Shown here in pieces: positions 1 through 12,835 of a stretch of 64,000 nucleotides of DNA (the stretch's first letter is position 1; the number at the start of each line of letters is the position of its first letter). The stretch spans positions 602,001 through 666,000 of the forward strand of contig JAMWET010000477.1 in the NCBI GenBank assembly GCA_024036415.1. The letters run 5' to 3'. The notes below the pieces were generated by a model, which saw only the letters and a list, made by a program, of their open reading frames with translations, ran no database searches and had not been told where the DNA came from. This DNA comes from Prochilodus magdalenae (lineage: Eukaryota > Chordata > Actinopteri > Characiformes > Prochilodontidae). A program made the translations under genes and the position numbers.

Positions 1-112
1 TAACGCTGCACTGGAGACAAACATGTGAACACACAATGCACACACAGATCTGTAGTTTGTATAGTTTAGCTATGGCTAATTGTCCTGCGCAGTCCACGAT
101 GTGATTTTGTCA

Positions 113-141
113 ACACACACACACACACACACGCATGCACG

Positions 142-190
<49 letters not shown>
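113..190. repeat. (AC)n microsatellite
   Basis: The tract is a run of AC dinucleotides of about 78 bp, broken near its start by GCATGC/GCACGC interruptions. The reading frames across it encode only Thr-His or Cys-Val repeats and are not genes. Confidence 0.98.
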
Positions 191-192
<2 letters not shown>

Positions 193-329
193 CAGAGGCT
201 AAATGGAAGTGGACTGGTCGTCAGCAGCAGCAGTAGTGATGGTAGTCCATTAGTTATCTGTGGCAGCACACGCAGGCCTAATGGCTCCTCAGCAATAATT
301 GCAGTCTTTCTGCCCTTGTTTCATTCAAC

Positions 330-332
<3 letters not shown>

Positions 333-369
<37 letters not shown>
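333..369. repeat. (AC)n microsatellite
   Basis: This is a perfect AC run of about 37 bp. The 770 bases after it (to about 1140) hold scattered GT-rich stretches and no recognisable gene. Confidence 0.97.
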
Positions 370-371
<2 letters not shown>

Positions 372-1171
372 CACATAGAGCATTTCTGCACTCCAGCCAC
401 CCTAAATACCCAGTCTTCTTGGGTACAACACCCAGCACCACCCCCCCACCCCCCGTCTCACTGTCAGTCTTTCTCTGTCTGTTTCTCTGTTTTTTCTTTC
501 TCTTTCTCCATCCATTTAGACCTATCAGTCCACCCTGGGACAAAAGCAGGAGTGAAAGCCAGTGCATTTGGAGGCTGTGGCTCTGTCTCTGTTACAATAA
601 GAGATAAGAGTACTCTTCAAGAGAAAGTGTGTTTGTAAGTGCCTCTGTGTGTGTGTGCGGCGTGTGTGTTGTGTGTGTGATGTGTGAGTATGTGTGTTAA
701 AATGCTACACTCCTGTGGGGCCACTCAGTCACCAGGTGGAAAGATCGGACATGATTGTGTTTTGCTGTATTTACAACTCCTTGAGTGTGTGTGTGAGCGT
801 GTGAGCATGCGTGTGTGAGTGACCGGAATGTTGGCTGGTGCCGTGCTGTGGTGGGAGAGCAAAAACAAAATGGTGCGAGTGTTAGCAGCTGAGAAGACAG
901 AAGAGGTGAATAAAATGGCCATAAAAAACACTGTAAAACAGTGACAGACACTTAAATCTATAGTTTTGGCAAATTGGGATTCAAATGACAGGAAATGTTC
1001 CTTTAGCTGCAATGCAAACATTTTCTGTCTTAATGATGGGGCTGTCTATGCAAATTAGATGAATCAGTGAACATGTGACACTTCATGCAGTTAAAGAAAA
1101 ATAAAAATGCTCTTAATCCTTGCTGTCACCTAAATGTTGTTTCCTCAGAATTCTTTCTTTGTCCTTGTTCA

Positions 1172-1745
1172 CTCCCAGTCCGGATTCTCTCCTACTCCAT
1201 TCCCTCCTAAATTCCACAATCCATGCTCCCTCCTAGTGTATACTCGTCCCTACTCTCCTAATCAATTCTGTTAATCCATACCCTCTCCTAATCCCTGAGC
1301 GCCCTCCAAATGTATGCTCTCTTGTAATCCATGCTGCCTCCTTATTCTTCTTTCTAGTCCATGCACCCTCCCTATTCATGTTTTCTTTTATTTCATGCTC
1401 TGTTCTAATTCATGCTCCCTCCTTATCCATACTTTTCCTTAATCCATCCTCCTCTTACTAATCCATGGCCCCTCATTATTAATGTTCCTTCCTTTATTTT
1501 AAGTTATACTTTCTACTAATTGATGTAACTCCATCCTGTTACACAATTCAAAATTCTATGCTCCCCCATCCATGTTTCCTCCTAAACTCCTTAAACATTC
1601 CTATTACTAATCAATTCTCTCTTCTAATTTGTGTTCCCTAATCCACACTCCCTCCTAATCCATGCTTGCATCCAATTCATGCTTTGTCGTAATGAGTGCT
1701 TGCTCTTGATTCACACTCCCTCCTAATCCATGCTCCCCTTGTCCA
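1172..1745. repeat. Degenerate tandem array, unit about 18-22 bp
   Basis: The motif CTCCTAATCCATGCTCCC recurs in decayed form through the whole stretch, with clear versions near 1250, 1288, 1322, 1652 and 1720. Spacing is irregular and units differ at several positions, so this is an old minisatellite. No long reading frame crosses it. Confidence 0.75.
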
Positions 1746-2734
1746 TTTCCAGTAGATATGGCAGACTAAATGGCTGTGCTGTGACTTCCCTCAGCAGAAG
1801 AGGTTAAAAGAAGAGTGGAGAGATGAAAAACAAGTGTGGAGTGAGTGAGTGAGTGTGTGGATGAGTGCAGAGGCACCATGGGAACACAAGGGTCTCCCTG
1901 CTCTTTCATACAAGTGGCAGCTAATAAGAGACACTCACATACTCACTAATGCTTTTGATCTCTCTCTCTCTCTTTCTCACACACACTTACTCTCTCTGTC
2001 TCTCTTTCTGCCTTAAAAAGTCACCAAATTTGGTGACAAATTGTCCAAATTGGCACCACTGAGGCTAAGTTCTTTCCACAGAACACAAAACCAAGAGTGT
2101 GTGTCACAATGAGGACCACACACGCACACACTGCTAACACTGAAATGTGCTCTAAACAGAGTGGCCCAACAGTGCTACAGATTGAACATTGTTTAATCTA
2201 AGATGGATGGAAAGATTTGCTGTTCGTTTCTGAGTCATGATCTCTGTTAGCATGTAGCGTATTGTGTTAGTTGGAAAAGTTGCCCTAAACACCCTGCTAG
2301 TGTTAAACCACCAACACACCACACACCCTGAGAGTACAAACGGTGAAGTTTATGTGAGGAAACCTCCTAGACTGAATGTGATTATATGTTTGTTTGTGTT
2401 TGTTTGTTTGTAAGTCTCTGTGTATTTATGTCCTTGTAGGGACCAATCCCCCCTCTCTGATGAAAACATGAGCATGTTGAAGTTGTGGGGACATTTGGCT
2501 GCTCTCCATGTTATCCCAAAAAAAATGCATTTACGCACACTCCTACACACCAGTACACACTACTGCAGCAGCAATTACACACACTCCAACAGAGGACCAT
2601 GGAAACACCATGCCGTGTGTGTGTGTGTGTGTTTGTTTGTACAGCGTGGGCTCTGTGGCCATCCTTCACACTCCATAAGAGGCCACAACAGCTTTGAACC
2701 CCTCCATCCAAACCACAGTTTATTTGGCTTACCC
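1746..2734. other. Non-coding stretch, short CT and GT runs only
   Basis: I see short (CT)n near 1959-1978 and (GT)n near 2614-2632, but no gene, RNA gene or transposon signature. Confidence 0.6.
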
Positions 2735-3046
2735 ATCTTTCTCTCTCTCTCACTCTCTCTCTTCTCTCTCTCTCTCTCTCTCCCTTTACCGCTCTTGTCA
2801 CTGTCTCACTCTCTGTTCTCTTTCACTTTTTCCCTCCCTCTCTGTCTCTCTGTATGTCTTCTAAATCTCTCTCACTACATCTCCTGTTGCTCTTTCCTCT
2901 CTCTTTGTCCTTTTCTCTCTTTTTCTCCTCTCCTTCTCATCCTTTCCCTTCTTTTCTCCTCTCACTCTCTTTTTTCCCTCTTTTTCTCTTTTTCCACCCT
3001 TGTTCTGTCTCTGCTCTTTGACTCTTTTTTTTCTCTTTCTTTCTTG
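2735..3046. repeat. Pyrimidine-rich CT tract
   Basis: About 310 bp of almost uninterrupted C/T on the plus strand, made of CTCT, CTTT and TCCC words. The open frame through it is a Ser/Leu/Phe/Pro low-complexity translation and not a protein gene. Such polypurine-polypyrimidine DNA can form triplex structures, but nothing here shows that it does. Confidence 0.9.
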
Positions 3047-3130
3047 ATTGGACTTTAGTGTGGCAGCTCATCTCCTCTGTTTACTGCTCAACACTCTGGA
3101 GTGTTTATGTGCTTTTTAGTGAAAGTCCCA

Positions 3131-3150
3131 GTGTGTGTGTGTGTGTGTGT
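3131..3150. repeat. (GT)n microsatellite
   Basis: This is a short perfect GT run of 20 bp followed by TTATGTGTGT. Confidence 0.9.
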
Positions 3151-3433
3151 TTATGTGTGTATATGCGTGTCTGTAATGGCGTTCTTGCGTCCCTGTGTGT
3201 TTTCTGCGCTTTTCCGTTCCCTTGTTCGTGTGTAAGAAGCTTCTTTTTTCAGAATAAGCAGCTCCTCTATGAGATTTTGACACTTAAAAATGCAGTCAGA
3301 AGTGCGAGTTTATTTTTTTAAAAGCCTCCAGTCAAACTGAATATTCACAAGTTGAATAATTAGTGAGGGGAAGCTTCTCACCAGGCTTTTAGTATTTGTG
3401 GTGAAATGAGGAAATGAGTGGATGGGAAACATG

Positions 3434-3459
3434 ATATTTATTTATTTATTTATTTATTC
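3434..3459. repeat. (TTTA)n microsatellite
   Basis: Five to six TTTA/TTAT units in a row. Confidence 0.9.
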
Positions 3460-4953
3460 ACACAGAAATTTCTGCAAAAGTATGAAGTGACAGAATACGA
3501 CGTGTTTATTTACAGCTGTTGATTTATAGTCAGGGAAAGACTCCAGTAAAAGTTAAAGTGTTCCTCTGCCAAGCTCCATCTCTGCGTGCCTGGCGAAAAC
3601 AGCCAAATAAAATACCTCTGAAAAAATCAGACCTGTGCTTTTTAAAAGCCATCAGAAAGAGGAAAGCTATTGTCCATAAAATCGGTGTGGTCTCCCTGCT
3701 TTCTCACAACAGGAGGTTCCACCAGCCTGTATTTTTCCACTTATTAAAGGAATAACAAAACGTCGTCCCGGAGCACTGAGGGAAAAAACGGTTATTTTAA
3801 ATAATAACAGCCGGACTGCATAGGGGTCAATAGTGGACGATACTGATGCTGATTAACTCATAAAAGACTGGGTCCTTCAGCTTTCAGCTGTCAATTAAGA
3901 CCCTATATAGAGAACTTTTAGAAGGTCCTTCAAAAGGAGTCAACCTTCTCCACTGCGTCAGTACCGTCCATCACAGTAATAATGTTTACTGTTGACAACA
4001 AGTTCTACGGTCACTGCAGGTGAATAAGTCTGATAGATTTCAAAAGTGCAGACAACATTCAGGATTCCACATGAACACTGCGACTATCTTAGATATACTC
4101 ATGTACTTTAGTCCAGGTTTATAATTGACAGAATGTTTTTTTTTACTAATTTTCAATGTAAGATAATCCACTTCTGCATAAGTCTGAAACAGGATGTAAG
4201 AGGGGAGAGAATTAAGCTTTTTTTGAAAAAATTCTGCCCTTCCACTGTGGCTAGATGACCTAACGTTAAATCTGAAAGGAAGTGTCAAGAAGTCTTCACG
4301 GAGAAAAAAAACTTGGATCCTGAGAAACAGAAAATGCTACCAACTTCTAACCAACAGAAAAATTTTCCTGCATATTTCTTTAGATATTAAATAAAATTGT
4401 TTCTGGGCACAAAACCCAAATGAATAGTTGTAACTATTTTTAAGTCTTTACTATCACTTTATTATTAACATGAAATATAACAAAATATCATACACAACAC
4501 CGATTCTAAACTGTTGACTGTGTGAAAATGCCCCTATATGCAGAGGGCTCATGCTGGTTCGCTAGTCCAACACTAAGGTAGATCAATGCTGCATCTCTAA
4601 TTAGGAAGCTAATGCTGATTGTAGGTTGATTGTGGGTCTAGTTGATTTTCAGGGATCCCCAGAATTTAGAAAATGATCGAGATATGCAGATGTATTTATA
4701 ATTTGAAATTTGGAGGACCCAAATATTTTCATTTCTACACAATTATATTTTGCACTAAAAGGTCTTCAGGAGAAGATTAGAGTCTAAAAAACTTAGGAGT
4801 TTCAACTTTATAAAAGTTATACCCAGAACTAGATTTTTTAGCTGCCTCATGTGTTTTTCTGCTCACACTGTTGGTTGTTTCACTGTAGTAACAATACTTT
4901 TACTGGAGAACGAGTTTAGACCACTGTGTATACCTCTGTTGCTTGCTTCTTTT
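3460..4953. other. AT-rich unique sequence, no gene seen
   Basis: The short reading frames near 3519-3755 and 4040-4288 have no recognisable domain, no splice-site context and ordinary AT-rich composition. I regard them as chance frames. Confidence 0.55.
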
Positions 4954-5005
4954 GGTAACACTTTATATTAAGTGTTGACTAATTAACATGAAGTGATACA
5001 GTAAC
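4954..5005. repeat. Possible end of a fish non-autonomous DNA element
   Basis: GGTAACACTTTATATTAAGTG resembles a terminal motif (GGTAACACTTTA...) that I know from interspersed repeats of many teleosts. The other end was not found nearby, so the boundaries and family are uncertain. Confidence 0.35.
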
Positions 5006-5966
5006 AGCGCTCTATGTAGTGCAAGTCTATGAACATTCGTTGAACGTTCAGTTCACTCTCAGGGCAGCACACCTGCTGATGATTTGTATGGCTGCAAAAT
5101 GCAGTGGCAGTGGCCCTGTGTGTGAGTCTGATTACTCAGGTGGGAGTACTATACCAACAGTCAAGTTTATGGTTTCACTTTGTTTTGCAGCTTTAGAGGC
5201 TGATAGCATCCCCGTGCACCTGTTTCTACCATACAGAAACCATATTAAATGTGTGAAACCCCGCCTTTAGCGCAGCAGCCCAACAGTACCCAGCCTCAGC
5301 CTGTTTGCTAGGCCAAGCTCCATCCACTTCAACAGGAATGGGTGGAGATAAACTGCTGAAGGCTGAATAGGTGAAGTTAAGCTCCTGTAAAGTGAACATA
5401 TGTGTCTACAGTACTGTAGGCTAGATGGATAGTGCTGAAGAACTGTACGATGAAGAGACAGGACTATACTGCTTTAAGATGAAGGGGAGGTGCTAATATG
5501 TAGAATAAATGGACATGGGCTGGACTGAGCTTTTGTAGGCTAATTGGCGGTCATTACTAAACATCACAACCATGATGAGCACAAAATGGACCACTTCGCA
5601 TTAGTTTACTTTCCAATAATGGACTGTGTAGTAGAACAGAATATTTGGAGATAACGTTTACTATATTCAACTCTTTATATTAAAAATGAGAGAAAACTTT
5701 TTTATTCAATGATATGGGCTCTTTAAACTGTCAGTGAAAGCCTCACACTGAGTGTAGTGTTTAGTGTGGTTCCTCTCTGTGTTTTTTTTACTGTATCTAA
5801 TTTCCAAACGGAATGATTTACTGTGATGAAATGAATTCACACAAACATTTCTGTGTATTAATGTGTGTGATGTGTACAAATCTGTATGAGAATGAGGGGG
5901 AGGGGTGTGGGGGATAATTTAGCACCTTAATCCACGATGTGTGGAAAGCTGTCCTCAGCCCACTAT

Positions 5967-5985
5967 ACACACACACGCACGCACA

Positions 5986-6052
<67 letters not shown>
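5967..6052. repeat. (AC)n microsatellite
   Basis: An 86-bp AC tract; the first third contains CGC/TGC interruptions and the last 55 bp are perfect. Confidence 0.98.
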
Positions 6053-6056
<4 letters not shown>

Positions 6057-6158
6057 AAGGTTTAGTGAGCTTGTTAGCAGCATGTCAGGAGGAATTTGTT
6101 TAGCTGTAAAATCAAAGATATATTACACTGACACTCTGAGAGGGAGGGACACACTCAT

Positions 6159-6162
6159 ACAC

Positions 6163-6197
<35 letters not shown>
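6159..6197. repeat. (AC)n microsatellite
   Basis: A 39-bp AC run with one CGC interruption, about 100 bp after the preceding AC tract. Confidence 0.95.
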
Positions 6198-6201
<4 letters not shown>

Positions 6202-6731
6202 AATGGACATACACCAGCAAATTTGGAATCACTTACTGTTCTTGCTAATTGTCCAATATTTTAACTGCTGTTAGTAAAAATGAATTTTTAGTATTTGGAA
6301 ACGATAAGAAGTTATGACCTGGTAAAAACGGTAAATGTTATTAAACAGTAAATTGCAGTTATCTATTTATAATCTCAATGAAATAACATGTATAGCTATT
6401 TAATCTTCGAGATTTGATATATTAGGCATTCGGGATATTCATTTTACAGTAAGTTTTATATAAATGAATCTTACATGCAACAAAACTGATTTGGACACTG
6501 TTCTGAACAGTAGCGTTTCAGAGTCTTTTACACACACATGCATGCATATAGGCACAAACACACACACACTCACACACACATGGACATTGTTTTTTTCTCC
6601 GGTGACTGCCCCCTGGTTCCTGTTAATCAGGCCTGACTCTGTGAGTGTGTGTGTTGCCTGAACATCTGCTTTTCTCATCCAACCCTCACTTTCAACAGGA
6701 GTGGAGAGTGTGGTGAAATTACACTGTGTGG

Positions 6732-6800
6732 TCTCTTTTCCTCTCTCTTTCTCTTTCTCTCTCTCTCTCTCGCTCTCTCCCTCTCTTGCTCTTTCTGACT
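6732..6800. repeat. (CT)n-rich tract
   Basis: CTCTTT and CTCTCT runs with a single CG interruption near 6771. Confidence 0.85.
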
Positions 6801-7003
6801 TTTCTCTCTCCTTTTCTCATGCTCATTCTTGTTTCATGCTCTCCCTTGCTTTTGCTGTGCCAGCCCAATGTGTGTGTGTGTGAGCTTGGGTGATGGCTCT
6901 CTGTTTCTGTGGCCTTGGTTGTGTATTATTGTAACACACACAGCGCTGTGTGGTTTATCATAAGTGTCTGTTTATGTCAAGCAGCCATGGCACTGTGAGG
7001 TTT

Positions 7004-7042
7004 ACACACACACACATACACACACACACGCACACTCACACA
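7004..7042. repeat. (AC)n microsatellite
   Basis: AC run interrupted by ATAC and CGCAC. Confidence 0.92.
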
Positions 7043-8644
7043 TAGACTCAGCGAACACTCTTGAGTTATTACTGTTGTTTGGTAAAATATTGAATTTACA
7101 CTACATCATTTATATGTTTAATAGTCATATCAATTACAATCAGTTACATCAAGTTGAGATTCTATATGGAAACATTCATGTCTGCATTGAGGACTATCTG
7201 AAATACAAAAAGAGCTTTCTGTTTCTAGATTCATTAAATATGATCACACTATTCTTTTAAAGGTGAAATACTTTTAATAAATTTTTTAAATACTCAAGAA
7301 ATTATTTTCATACATTTTGGATTTGATACGTGTAATACTTTTTTGAATGTTGCCCTGTTTACATTTGTTTTACATTCTGCATAGACAGGTTTTAGACTGC
7401 ACCTCTGTCTATTTTCTATTTGTTTTGACATTGAAAAATGACTAAAACATGGCAAAAATGCAAATATTTATTCTTTCTACAAAACAACTACACACGCAAA
7501 AATAACTTTTCATCAAACTCGAATCATAATCAAATATCTCCGCTATTACTGACAAACACAAATGTGGTATCGATTGAAAGCTTAGAATCAGCACTTTTCA
7601 CACAATTTCCACTTGTTTCAGTGCACCACGAGTCACACATGATTAAATGGCCTGTAAGAAGAGGTGTTGTGAGGTATAAACACCAGGAGGGCGTGAAGAG
7701 TACTACAATTCTTGCATCACGGATACGTGCACCTCTGAAGAGGTGATGATTTCACACTCAGGCACTTATAAAAATCACACCATGTGATGGCAACCATCAG
7801 TTTCATAAGCTCTGGCAGACAGCACAAGAGCACAGGAGACAAAACAAACAAAAAAAGTCAGAAGTACTGACTGGAAGCTGTTCATACAGAATGTAAATCA
7901 CATGTAAATATGTGATTATTTATGTCAGTATGTAAATACGTCTAAATAAAAGCGATGTTTGCTGTGAAAGACGGTGATAACTTTGAAGCTGAAATGTTTA
8001 ACAATAAAAACACCAAAAGTGGCGATATTGTGACTTAGGAAGTGTGTTTGGGTTTAAATTCAGTTTGTAAGTGTGTTAGACAGTGTGTAGCGCTTCGCTA
8101 GCAGAGCGCTGAGCATTCTCACACACTCATACACACATACAGGCAGTGGCAAAACCTGAGATCAAACGCAGCAAGAGAGCGAAGAGAGATAATCCGCTGC
8201 TGAAGATGAGTGGATGTAGGTGTTCATGCAGCCCAAGACCCTGCTCCGTTTACTGTACATTGCTCAAGTTTTGGAACCATTTCATAGTGGTCAGACAGCG
8301 TGGCCTCCATTCAGGCACTTTAAATATATTTATTAATTTACATCAGGCAACCTGCAAAACTCACATGGAATGGAATAAACTTGGTTTCCGGCACAATTCT
8401 AAAGAATTTAGCCAAAAGCAGAGTGAGTGCAAACGTTCAAGTTACTCCATAGGTGGGCTTAACTGTGGCGGATAGAGGGGCTAGTAATGGTCATAAAGGA
8501 GTCTGTTAAAGTGATGCAAAACACCCATTTACTTAATTCAACCATCTATTATAGAATCCATTCCGTCATCCCTTCACCTACCCATTCATTTATCTAACAT
8601 ATAATAGAGGCCATCCAGTAACGCAGTCACCCACCTACACCCAC
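7043..8644. other. AT-rich unique sequence, no gene seen
   Basis: Reading frames near 7438-7746 and 8146-8475 lack recognisable motifs and are probably chance. A short palindromic arrangement (AGCGCT, 10-bp spacer, AGCGCT) lies near 8089-8110. Confidence 0.5.
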
Positions 8645-8990
8645 CAGCCACTTCATTTGGTACGCCTTCTTGTATCTACTCTCGTTGCCTATTTTATCAG
8701 CTCCTGTTAACATATAGATATGCACTTAGTAGTTCTACAATTAACAGTCTACAACTGTAGTCCATCTCTTTCTCTGCATACTTTGTTAGCTCCCCATCAC
8801 CTCTTTATCAATGGTCAGGACACTCACAGGACCACCACAGAGCAGGTATTATGTAGTTGATCATTCTCAGCACTGCAGTAAGACTAACTGGCGGTGGTGT
8901 GTTAGCGTATGTTGTACTGGCATGAGTGGATCAGCATTTGAACACTTCGCTGTCCCTACTGGAATAAAAATAGTCCACCAAACAACACTA
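8645..8990. repeat. Partial copy of a fold-back interspersed repeat (one arm)
   Basis: The segment contains, in order, TTTTATCAGCTCC, a GTAGTTCTACAATTA stretch, GTAGTCCATCTCTTTCTCTG, GGTCAGGAC, AGGACCACCACAGAGCAGG and GATCATTCTCAGCACTGCAG. These match, in reverse complement, the right arm of the fuller element at 53.5-54.15 kb (for example TATGCAGAGAAGCAGG and GACTACAGTCTGTAACTG there). The words are also familiar from a repeat common in fish genomes. The second arm is missing or deleted in this copy. Confidence 0.7.
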
Positions 8991-9504
8991 TGCAGCCCAC
9001 ACAGATTTAAGACAAAAGGATGGTAAAGAGTCCAGTGCACTTGTACCATAATAATACATACCATAACTTACATCAAGTACCCACAATGCACTGTGTTTCA
9101 TAATGTATAATAACATAATAGTGTTACTGTACTACTAGTGTCCATTCAATTCTAATTAAATGCTAATGTTGCCTGTAATACCATGTGTGTATGGCTGTGT
9201 TTTAGATAGTTCTATAAAATTGTCCAAAGTAGTAGGTCTGATGTATATCTGTAATATATTAGTTTTGGCATTTCATTAATTGGAGATGTGATGCTCACAG
9301 CACTGTGCACAACTATTGATGTACCATTTATGAGAGAGTGACATTTTTGTCTGTTTATTTGGTTTAATACTTTCAGTTTTGCATTATTATTCAAAAATGT
9401 CACTACAGCATTATACCCAGTATTTTCTGTATATGTGACACTGAACTTAAGCAGAACAGAACTGCAGTGAAGGGTGATTAAGGGAGCATTTGGAGCGCAG
9501 TGAA

Positions 9505-9562
9505 AGTGAGGAGCGTGTGATGAAGTGAGGAGCGTGTGATGAAGTGAGGAGCGTTTGATGAA
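9505..9562. repeat. 19-bp tandem triplication
   Basis: AGTGAGGAGCGTGTGATGA occurs twice in direct succession and a third time with GTTTGATGA. This small array has no coding signal. Confidence 0.8.
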
Positions 9563-9761
9563 AGGGACTGGTGTGTTGTAGTGTAGGACAGCACAGGCCG
9601 CAGTGTTCGGTGTCTCTGCGGAGGTTCGGGTATGGAAGCAATTACAGCCTGAGGAGCCACACACACCCGCCGAGACGGCAAAGAATGCTCTCTCTCTACG
9701 GAAGACTAAATTACTTTCGTATGAGTGCGGGGAGGGCAAGGTTAGCATTTCTCTTCCTCAC

Positions 9762-9781
9762 TGTGTGCGTATGTGTGTGTA

Positions 9782-9818
<37 letters not shown>
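9762..9818. repeat. (GT)n microsatellite
   Basis: GT run with CGT and ATGT interruptions in the first half and a perfect last 31 bp. Confidence 0.96.
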
Positions 9819-9821
<3 letters not shown>

Positions 9822-10970
9822 ATTAGGAACAAATACTGAGCCATATTTTAATTCAGATCACACATTTCAAATTTAAGCAAACAAGCTACAAAAATACTGC
9901 GGCTAATTAGGCTAACGCTACTCGCTGTGTGCGTGCAAACGGAGTGCTGAGGAGGGGTTGGGAAGGGATTGGCAACCCCCAACCCCCCACTCCCCCCTTT
10001 GGGCAGACCTGGCCCAGGACATAGCCTTTATGCACACATACTCACAGTCTCACGCATGCACACACTCATCTTTTCGCATGAGAAAGGCTAGCAATTAAAA
10101 CGGAGTCCCCTGTGCCACACTATTTTGGCCAAAGTTCAATGGCATTGCAGGTCAGGAGACAGAGGCAGAGTTACAGATGGTGTTGGATCCCTCCGCCTGG
10201 TCAGTTCTCATACACACACACACATACACCCCAACAATGCTGCTGCTTCCAATATCAACCAGTGAGCAAATTTAAGTTCTCACCAAAAGTACATTAATTC
10301 ATCAGGGGGCATTTGTATTAAAAACATGCATTGCCAGTAACGCCATTCTGATCACAATCAGCAAAAAAGATGAAAAGAAAAAAACTATAGTGATGGCATA
10401 GACCTGCATTTCTATTTTAAACAAAGCAACAACAGAGGTGCAGTGACCTCTGAGTTGGCCCTCGAATCAGGAGATCACACTTTAGATATCTGGTTTATCA
10501 ATGGCTAGGGGTCCAAGAGAGCACAGTCAGCCTCACTCTCTTTCTTAATGGGAATGATAGCATGATATTACCCAATGCAGACTAATAATCTGTTATCTGA
10601 CATAACAGAATTAGCGGTCAGTGTTCTGCTTCAGGTGTGCTGATTTGCCTAATAATGTTACGTTAGCGGCAGTTTGGCAAGATGTGGTGGCAGTTTCTCA
10701 CAGGATGCACATGCTGGTATTTACCTTGGTAACATGTTTTGTGTGTGTTGGGTGCATCACACTGCTATGTAAATAGTTCTATTTGTTATTCAGTGTATAC
10801 TTGAAAAAGACATGTGAAGTTGGAAATGCCCTAAATTGTTTCCTGAAGAACTGGAATCTACTTCAATCATTGTTTGAAGATTTATACCAGTAATAAATTT
10901 CAAACTAACAGTCAACTGAACAATGAAATTTAATTGACAAAACGTTCAACAAACAAGCCGAGGACTTCTC
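9819..10970. other. Unique non-coding sequence
   Basis: Contains a C-rich patch near 9975-10000 and short AC runs. I see no gene, RNA gene or transposon end. Confidence 0.5.
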
Positions 10971-11035
10971 ACACCCATACACCCACACACACGCACCCAC
11001 CCACACACAAGCACACACACACACAAACACACACT
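10971..11035. repeat. Impure (AC)n tract
   Basis: ACCC, ACGC, AAGC and AAAC variants interrupt the AC pattern, so this is an older, decayed microsatellite. Confidence 0.88.
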
Positions 11036-11799
11036 CTCAATCATGATTGGTTGGCCTGACATCTGAATAGACTCACAATGATCAAAAAGTCCTTTTCATT
11101 ATTTACTTAACTCAGCTCAAGATCAGCTCAAAAAGCGTCTGTTTTAGAAATCATTTTTTTGTCGACTATCAACATGTTGAGTATCACAGTGCGTGTGTGG
11201 ATGTGAGGGTTTGTTGTGGGCACGTAGGGCATAAACTGATGTGAATTAAATACGGTTTTATTCTTAAACAAAGCACTTGGTCTGGCTAGCAATCATAGCT
11301 AATGTACACTTCTAACATGCATGACGTGATGAGGAAATAAAATGTAGTTATTTGAAATCTATGTTAATGTACAATATGATTTTCCTTTTTTTCCTTTTAT
11401 GCGGACCCCCTAAACTATACACTTACGTAGCATAGAGCTGCATAGCAAATCAGACAAAGCACAACTGTACCGTAATAACTACATCACAATGAGAGCATAC
11501 CGCAGTCTTAAAGTTTTCAGCATAATTTACCGAATGTATCACATTTGATTTCAGCTAAATAACACCTCACACATTTACACACTAGAAGATTCAGGCTGAA
11601 AAATAATTAAGAGGTAACAACTGGTTAGCATTTGTCTGTTTATCTTAAAGACTTTAGATTGACTGCCTTTCTTGGTGTCAATGTCAAGCCACATGTTACC
11701 ATTGATTTCTGGGGTCTTGTTTTGCTGTGTGACACGCTGTGATGCTTGGGAAAGCTCCAAGTGTGAGGTGGCCTTTGTCGTCATTTACACTTTAATTCC

Positions 11800-12355
11800 T
11801 CACTGTCATAATTACAAGGTTTTTCACTTCACAGTTTGGTCTATAAGAACCACACACATTGCAGATTCATACTCGATTAAAATTGTTGCACAGTTGTTAC
11901 TCTTTGTCTGCAAAAATGACACATGCTACAGATTCATAATGGATTGAAATCCCTCCACAATTATTATTGACACACTGTTAACACCACACACACTGCAGAT
12001 TTGTACTGAATATTTGTTGCATCATTGCACAAATACTGCTGTCAGACTGTAAATACTACACACACTGCAGATTCATACTGGATTAACACCACTCCACAAT
12101 TATTAATGTCACACTGTAAACACTACACACCCTGCGGATTCATACTTGGATAAAATCACTTCACAAATGCTACTGTCAGGCTGTTAAAAACTACACACAG
12201 ATTTAATCTGAATTAAAAATAGTTTATAATACCGTTATTACTGTTAGACCATAATAATGCACACTACAGGTTCATACTGGACTAAATCATGTCACAGTTT
12301 GTACTGTCAGAGTGTAAAATCTACTCACACCACAGATTCATGCTGGATAAAAAGC
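11800..12355. repeat. Degenerate tandem repeat, period about 67 bp, 7-8 units
   Basis: The anchor CACTGCAGATTCATACTGGA recurs with its GATTCAT-like word starting at 11864, 11931, 11998, 12070, 12137, 12200, about 12270 and 12335, giving spacings of 67, 67, 72, 67, 63, 70 and 65 bp. Between anchors a CCACAATTATTACTG(TCACACTGTAAACAC)-like block also repeats. Units are roughly two-thirds to four-fifths identical by eye. No frame stays open through the array, so it is a non-coding satellite-like block of moderate age. Confidence 0.88.
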
Positions 12356-12835
12356 TTTTTAAAACAAGTAGTATTCACTTACTTAACAGAAATGCCCAGG
12401 TACAACTAATCTGGCTTGAATAGGACTAAGGCTCCATCTTGATACAAAAAATAACTTATAAAGTATAAAACTGTATAATTGTGACTTGTAGTTTTACCCG
12501 TTAATGAATTGTCATCTCATTTAGACATTTGGCAGTAAACAATAATGTTGTGGCAAATATCATAGGACAAGATCGTATCTATCTGCTTTGGAACAAAAGC
12601 ACTGTACAGCTGCAGAGTTTTAAAACACACTCATGCATCACCCCCACCCCACCCCAACATGCACACCTTTCAGTCTATCAAAGATGGCATGGTGAGACAC
12701 GTCTAGACTAGAACACAGTGACACACAGCACTCTCCCTGGTGTGTGTATGTCATCAGCACAGTGTGTGTTTGTGTGTGTGTGCGCAGTGACAGTGTCTGG
12801 GCCTGTTCTGTGACCTTGAGGCCCTCTCAGAGTGT

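Noticed and set aside
9212..9748. Minus-strand frame of 178 codons
   Set aside because: Part of it is the 19-bp tandem repeat (TSSHAPHFITR-like cycles). The rest is AT-rich without motif or splice context.
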